Assembly (NCBI GenBank): GCA_964539115.1
Contig: CAZIHY010000002.1
Coordinates: 1-64,000, forward strand
Direction: 5' to 3'
Length of the DNA stretch: 64,000 nt
Source: CAKSXP01 sp964539115
Lineage (GTDB): Bacteria > Bacillota > Clostridia > Oscillospirales > Oscillospiraceae
Made by a program: the position numbers and the translations under genes
Notes under the pieces: generated by a model
What the model saw: the letters and a program-made list of their open reading frames with translations, nothing else
Told to the model about the DNA's origin: nothing
Databases searched by the model: none
In this document: in pieces, positions 59,988-64,000 of the stretch
Layout of the letters: every line of letters begins with the position of its first letter
Numbering within the stretch: position 1 is the first letter of the stretch

Positions 59988-61757
59988 TTAGATCATGTAC
60001 TCATTTTTCGGCGGTGAGGGCATCTGCCAACATTCATGATCCGTATGGAGCAGTTTATGCGGCAGTTTTCCGAGCGGCTGTCCCAGAAACTCAGAATATA
60101 CCGCTTTTATGTCAGGATTTTCATGTGAGAATCTGATAGGCGCATCTTTATCGATCTTACGTAAGATTTTGCTTCGATAGGCCGTGTAGTTTTTGCCCTC
60201 AAATATAGGCTGTCCGCCGCCGCCAGAGCATCCTCCGGGGCAGGACATGACCTCAACAAAGTCATAATGCGCTTTGCCGGCTTTGATAGCGTCGAGCAGC
60301 CGGCGTGTATTGGCAAGTCCGCTGACAACGGCGACCTTAACAGTTCCAACACTGGGGAAGGTCGCTTCAGCTTCCTGCCAACCTCCATCTGTTAATTTAA
60401 AGTCACCGAAAGCATCCGGATCAGGATTAACGCCGTTAATAAAATAGCTGGCTGTTCTAAGAGCTGCAACCATAACACCGCCGCTGTATCCAAAAATTGT
60501 GGCTGCGCCAGTGCTGACGCCGAAAGGCATGTCAAAATTGTCATCTACAAGATCGACAGCATATAAATGTTCGCTCTTAAATAGGCGGGTCAGCTCCCGC
60601 GTTGTAAGGACAACGTCTATGTCCGGATCGCCGCATCCGTCATTCATCTGAGGAAGCTCTGCCTCGCTCTTCTTGGAAACACAGGGCATGAGCGAGATGA
60701 CAAAAAGTTTTTTGGGGTCAATGCCCAGTTTTTCGGCAAAATAGCTTTTGGTGATAGCGCCGAACATCTGCTGAGGAGATTTTGCGGAAGAAAGATTTCC
60801 TACAAATTCCGGATACTGAGACTTTACAAAGCGTATCCATCCAGGACAACAGGAGGTAAACATTGGCCACTTGTGTTCGCTGGAGTGTGTAAAGCGATCT
60901 ATAAACTCGCTCGCCTCTTCCATTATAGTAAGGTCGGCGGCAAAATCAGTATCAAAGATATAGTCGAAGCCCATTCTGCGCAGGGCACAAATCATTTTGC
61001 CGGTCGTTGTGTCGCGGGGGGAGAGCCCAAGTTGTTCTGCCCAGGATGCGCGTACTGCCGGTGCGACTTGAACTATGGTTTTGATTTCCGGATCGTCAAG
61101 CGCGGCTACGACTCGGGCAGTGTCGTCACGCTCACGCAGAGCGGCGGTAGGGCAATAGTTTATGCATTGGCCGCAGTATGTACACTCGGAATCCCGTATG
61201 GTCCTGTTATAGGATACATCGACAGATGTGCGTGAACCGGTTCCTGCGACGTCCCATATACCGATGGACTGTATCTTCTCACAGACCTGTATACAGCGCA
61301 TACACTTAACGCATTTTGAATTGTCGCGGATAAGCGGGGCGGTCATGTCCCAATTATTGTGCCTTGCTTCAAACTTGTATGGTTGATCAAGAAGATTAAG
61401 GTCATTCGATAGTGACTGAAGAGAGCAGTTACCGCTTCTGGAGCAAATTGCACAGCGGCAGTCGTGCTGTGACATGATGAGCTCGACATTTTTGCGTCTG
61501 GCAGAACGCACACGCGGAGAGTTTGTATAAACTACCATGCCCTCAGCAGCAACATTGTTGCAGGATGCGACCAGGCGGTCTATGCCTTCTATCTCGACAA
61601 GGCATACGCGGCATGCGCCGATTTCGTTTATATCACGCAAATAGCAAAGCGTCGGTATGCGGATATTGGCAGACATAGCTGCGTCCAGAATGGTGGTACC
61701 CTCCGGTACAAATACACGCTTGCCGTCGATCGTAAGATTTATCATCTTTTTTACCAT
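59988..61757 (-). CDS. hydA: [FeFe] hydrogenase, catalytic subunit
   Basis: A 589-residue four-domain hydrogenase. N-terminal [2Fe-2S] site (C38, C49, C52, C66), His-ligated cluster (H98, C102, C105, C111), two [4Fe-4S] sites (C149-C159 and C192-C202), then the H domain: TSCCPGW at 302-308 in outline, MPCVSKKSEAE (C359) and EVMSCPGGCSGGGGQP (C506, C510). The proton-path Glu pair in IMEEASEF is kept. One oddity: the GGVMEAALR-type stretch reads GGVMVAALR (Val430). It overlaps the stop of the diaphorase gene by 7 nt, so the pair is co-translated; GGGAGG precedes ATG 61757. Confidence 0.95.
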   Translation of the reverse strand: MVKKMINLTIDGKRVFVPEGTTILDAAMSANIRIPTLCYLRDINEIGACRVCLVEIEGIDRLVASCNNVAAEGMVVYTNSPRVRSARRKNVELIMSQHDCRCAICSRSGNCSLQSLSNDLNLLDQPYKFEARHNNWDMTAPLIRDNSKCVKCMRCIQVCEKIQSIGIWDVAGTGSRTSVDVSYNRTIRDSECTYCGQCINYCPTAALRERDDTARVVAALDDPEIKTIVQVAPAVRASWAEQLGLSPRDTTTGKMICALRRMGFDYIFDTDFAADLTIMEEASEFIDRFTHSSEHKWPMFTSCCPGWIRFVKSQYPEFVGNLSSAKSPQQMFGAITKSYFAEKLGIDPKKLFVISLMPCVSKKSEAELPQMNDGCGDPDIDVVLTTRELTRLFKSEHLYAVDLVDDNFDMPFGVSTGAATIFGYSGGVMVAALRTASYFINGVNPDPDAFGDFKLTDGGWQEAEATFPSVGTVKVAVVSGLANTRRLLDAIKAGKAHYDFVEVMSCPGGCSGGGGQPIFEGKNYTAYRSKILRKIDKDAPIRFSHENPDIKAVYSEFLGQPLGKLPHKLLHTDHECWQMPSPPKNEYMI

Positions 61758-63589
61758 CTTTCAAGCCTCCCTCCGCGGAAAATGCCGTAACCGAAGTGAT
61801 CGCATCGCAGACAGCGGGAGGATTCTTTAGAAGCGCCCTCCGCGCTCATTCCGCACTCTACACATTCGAAGTCTTTCTTGCGTTCTCCGGCTTCACGCTC
61901 GGTAATGTTTATGCGTCCGTGTGCAGGGATGCTGTAAAGCTTGGGGGTTGGAACCTCGACGTCTGCTGAGATCATATGTTGGAAGCCGAGATAATCGTCA
62001 ATATTAGCGGCCGCGACCTTGCCGGCTGCTATTGCCTGGATGACGGTTGCCGGACCAGTGACACAGTCACCGCCCGCAAACACCCCAATCATGTTTCCAA
62101 CATGACTATTACTCATGGCGTCGAATGTACCGTGTGTTATGGGAACGCCCTGATCTTGAAATCCGCGTGTTTCAATGCCTTGTCCGACTGCAACAATTAT
62201 AATATCGGCCGGGATTCTGACCTCCGGAGCGCTGATGGCTTTTTTGGGTCTGGGGCGGTAGTTATCGTCAAACTCTCCAGTGATCTGTGGCTGAGTCCAG
62301 AGGGCGCAGGCGTTGCCATCCTCATTAACCTCTATTCTCAGCGGAGCCTGAAGCGTACAGAGTTCAACGCCCTCTGCAAGCGCGCCTTCGATCTCGGTAT
62401 CCAGCGCGGTCATATCTGCCTGACGGCGACGGTAAACACAGCTGACCTTGCTTGCTCCAAGACGGATAGCGCTTCTGGAGACGTCCATTGCGACATTGCC
62501 GCCGCCGATGACAACGATCTCTTTACCGTTGTAATCGGGATAATCGTCATAACCGATCCCGCGAAGCAGCTCAACAGCAGAAATGACACCCTTTGCGTCC
62601 TCACCGGGTATACCGGTCTTTTTATCGGTATGGGCGCCGATCGCTATATAGACGCTGTCGCACTGGGAGCGAAGCTCCTCAACTGTTATGTCACGTCCAA
62701 TTTCTATCTCAGTCTTAGACTCAATCCCTGTGCTGAGTATAAAGTTTATCTCTTCATCCAGCTTCTCGCGGGGAAGGCGGTAGCTTGGAATGCCATATCT
62801 CAGCATGCCTCCGAGCTGTTTGCGCTTTTCATAAATTGTGACATCATGTCCCATGATTGAAAGAAAATATGCTGCAGAAAGACCGCTGGGGCCGCCGCCT
62901 ATTATGGCAACACGTTTGCCGGTCTTTTCCTTAGCTTTTGGGGCATCATACTTCTCAGCATTATCAACTGCATATCGCTTAAGCCCACGGATATTGATGG
63001 GATTGTCGATCATATTGCGCCTGCATCGTGCTTCACATGGATGCTCACAGATATATGCACAGGCGATAGGGAAGGGATTATCCTTTCGTATAAGCTTGAC
63101 GGCGTCAGTAAGGCGGCCATTGTTAACCAAAGATATGTAGCCCGGTATATCGACCCTTGCCGGGCAGAGTGCAACGCAAGGCACTGGCTGGCTAAGGCTG
63201 CCGAGACAACGGTGATTTCGTATATGCTCAAGATAATCCTCTCTAAAACCCTTGATACCATCAAGAACCATTTTCGCCGCGCTTATGCCTATAGCGCAGT
63301 CGGCCGCGTCAATGATCGTTTGCGCCGTGTCTTCGATAAGTGTGATAGTATCTTCGGTTGCATTGCCGTCTAAGACGTCTTCAAGAAGATTTGACAGCTG
63401 ACCAAGTCCGATTCGGCAGGGGACGCATTTGCCGCAAGTTTGTGCATGTGATAGATTAAGAAAATTCAATGCGATATCGACGGGGCAGAGTCCAGGAGGA
63501 CTTGACGCTATCCTTTGCTCAGCAGCTTTGTATAGTCTGTCGACGACGGTCTGCGCTTGACTTGGCGTATATATGTCTAGACGGCTCAT
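61751..63589 (-). CDS. NuoF-type iron-sulfur domain fused to GltD-like oxidoreductase (hydrogenase partner)
   Basis: A 612-residue flavoprotein. Residues 40-125 hold the NuoF C-terminal [4Fe-4S] domain (CGKCVPCRIG, C52/C55/C58, plus C98), but the NuoF FMN/NADH domain is missing. A GltD-like part follows: Fe-S cysteines C138, C142, C177, C181, C185, C189; FAD motif VAIIGGGPSGLSAAYFL from 227; NAD(P) motif VVIGGGNVAMDVSRSAIRLGA. The end has another four-Cys group (CVECG ... CLRCDHFGYG). It probably passes electrons between NAD(P)H and the hydrogenase; bifurcation is possible but unproven. GAGGTGATT precedes the start. Confidence 0.88.
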   Translation of the reverse strand: MSRLDIYTPSQAQTVVDRLYKAAEQRIASSPPGLCPVDIALNFLNLSHAQTCGKCVPCRIGLGQLSNLLEDVLDGNATEDTITLIEDTAQTIIDAADCAIGISAAKMVLDGIKGFREDYLEHIRNHRCLGSLSQPVPCVALCPARVDIPGYISLVNNGRLTDAVKLIRKDNPFPIACAYICEHPCEARCRRNMIDNPINIRGLKRYAVDNAEKYDAPKAKEKTGKRVAIIGGGPSGLSAAYFLSIMGHDVTIYEKRKQLGGMLRYGIPSYRLPREKLDEEINFILSTGIESKTEIEIGRDITVEELRSQCDSVYIAIGAHTDKKTGIPGEDAKGVISAVELLRGIGYDDYPDYNGKEIVVIGGGNVAMDVSRSAIRLGASKVSCVYRRRQADMTALDTEIEGALAEGVELCTLQAPLRIEVNEDGNACALWTQPQITGEFDDNYRPRPKKAISAPEVRIPADIIIVAVGQGIETRGFQDQGVPITHGTFDAMSNSHVGNMIGVFAGGDCVTGPATVIQAIAAGKVAAANIDDYLGFQHMISADVEVPTPKLYSIPAHGRINITEREAGERKKDFECVECGMSAEGASKESSRCLRCDHFGYGIFRGGRLERW

Positions 63590-63618
63590 AGAATCACCTC
63601 AGGTATTGATTTTAAATA

Positions 63619-63647
63619 TTATTACACATTATTATTTATGTGTCCAA
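63619..63647 (-). promoter_or_regulatory. promoter and dyad upstream of the hydrogenase operon
   Basis: Minus strand: TTGGAC (63642-63647), 17-bp spacer, TAATAA (63619-63624). The inverted repeat ACACAT/ATGTGT (63624-63629 and 63638-63643) sits between the two hexamers, where a repressor would block polymerase. It does not match the Rex consensus I know. Confidence 0.45.
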
Positions 63648-63854
63648 TTCATATTCTGAATAAATAAAATGATTTATTATTAATAGTACGAAATCTGAAA
63701 ATGTTCAGAAAATGCCCCTTATACGGCAAAAAACAAGAAAAATGCAGTAAATTGATCTTGATATAGCTTTATTAGCTGCTGTATGCGGAGAATAGAACAA
63801 AAAATACGATAATTGAACGTAAAAATGACAAATTAAAGAATTTATGTGCAAATG

Positions 63855-63883
63855 TTGTTTTTATTCTGAAAATGAAGTAAAAT
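63855..63883 (+). promoter_or_regulatory. promoter of the last (partial) gene
   Basis: TTGTTT (63855-63860), 17-bp spacer, TAAAAT (63878-63883), about 37 nt before ATG 63920. Confidence 0.5.
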
Positions 63884-63919
63884 ATAAAAAACAAAGAAAA
63901 TTCGATTTGGAGGCCCACT

Positions 63920-64000
63920 ATGACCAGCCTTGAGAATTTGACTATATTCTATAATGCAACAGAACAAAACAGTATGTACAGGTCTGTTCTGCGTCTTTTG
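63920..64000 (+). CDS. start of an unidentified gene (partial)
   Basis: GGAGG lies 9 nt upstream of ATG 63920, and 27 codons run to the window edge (MTSLENLTIFYNATEQ...). The beginning is typical of neither an enzyme nor a membrane protein that I can name. It is divergent from the hydrogenase operon and so could encode its regulator; that is only a guess from position. Confidence 0.6.
   Translation, partial: MTSLENLTIFYNATEQNSMYRSVLRLL

Larger units (their letters stand above)
63590..63919. other. AT-rich divergent intergenic region
   Basis: No gene is visible. Besides the two promoters it holds repeated TCTGAAAATG-type words (near 63698 and 63866) and a short dyad CTGAA-AATG-TTCAG near 63699-63712. 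Confidence 0.5.

Noticed and set aside
61976..62860. Open frame of 294 codons on the plus strand opposite the diaphorase gene
   Set aside because: No ribosome site or domain; the minus-strand gene has clear Fe-S, FAD and NAD motifs.
63624..63643. Rex-binding site upstream of the hydrogenase operon
   Set aside because: The arms ACACAT/ATGTGT do not fit the known Rex consensus; only a generic dyad is claimed.
1..64000. tRNA, rRNA, CRISPR arrays, insertion sequences or prophage genes
   Set aside because: I looked for clover-leaf, rRNA-like, direct-repeat-spacer and transposase/integrase signals and found none.

Overview
The window is a chromosomal segment of an anaerobic Firmicute, most likely a gut-type member of class Clostridia (Oscillospiraceae/Ruminococcaceae-like). 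The reasons are Firmicute housekeeping gene order (dprA-topA-trmFO, plsX-acpP-rnc-smc-ftsY, nadD/yqeK-LCP-rsfS-leuS, rimP-nusA-ylxR-ylxQ-infB-rbfA-nrnA-truB-ribF), strong GGAGG ribosome sites, sigma-A type promoters, an [FeFe] hydrogenase, NfnAB and a SpoVB/MurJ-type flippase. A 100-N block inside modA marks an assembly gap of unknown true length. I see no tRNA, rRNA, CRISPR array, insertion sequence or prophage.

Layout. 1-2125: tail of an unidentified gene, then a PlsY-like acyltransferase and a processive-glycosyltransferase-like gene (membrane lipids). 2196-9559: a small membrane protein, a SpoU-type rRNA methyltransferase, dprA, topA, trmFO and plsX, packed with 4-nt overlaps. 9599-23631: acpP, rnc, a radical SAM protein, smc, ftsY, rdgB, yhbY, a nadD-yqeK fusion, two tandem LCP proteins, rsfS and leuS. 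23635-25650: rpsU with a perfect-consensus promoter, then an orphan membrane protein with a TrkA-N-like and a RyR domain. 25696-33272: a molybdenum block comprising a probable Moco riboswitch with a readable terminator/antiterminator switch, modABC, moeA, a second MoCF protein with a C-terminal four-Cys motif, moaA, moaC and a MogA-MoaE fusion. 33308-35334: a gene fusing a ParB-like domain to a BMP-type ligand-binding domain, preceded by an 18-bp perfect palindrome. 35399-43233: the nusA-infB operon with a leader terminator, continuing to truB and ribF. 43234-54401: a zinc-ribbon DEDDh exonuclease (minus), ddl, murF, a cytidylate-kinase-like gene (minus), nfnAB, a membrane-anchored spermidine-synthase-like protein, coaX (minus), a cupin and a SpoVB-like flippase (minus). 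54494-58567: two carbohydrate ABC permeases without partners, and recG (minus). 58588-59783: mobA and a nitroreductase, divergent from recG. 59906-63647: a two-gene minus-strand operon of a NuoF/GltD-type diaphorase and a four-cluster [FeFe] hydrogenase. 63920 to the end: start of an unidentified gene.

Functionally, the molybdenum block imports molybdate (ModABC), builds the pterin (MoaA, MoaC, MoaE-like), inserts Mo (MogA, MoeA) and, through mobA elsewhere, adds GMP. NfnAB and the hydrogenase/diaphorase pair balance ferredoxin, NADH and NADPH in a fermentative metabolism. The features most worth pursuing are the RyR/TrkA-like membrane protein, the ParB-BMP fusion with its palindromic operator candidate, the riboswitch, and the fused or divergent molybdopterin enzymes.
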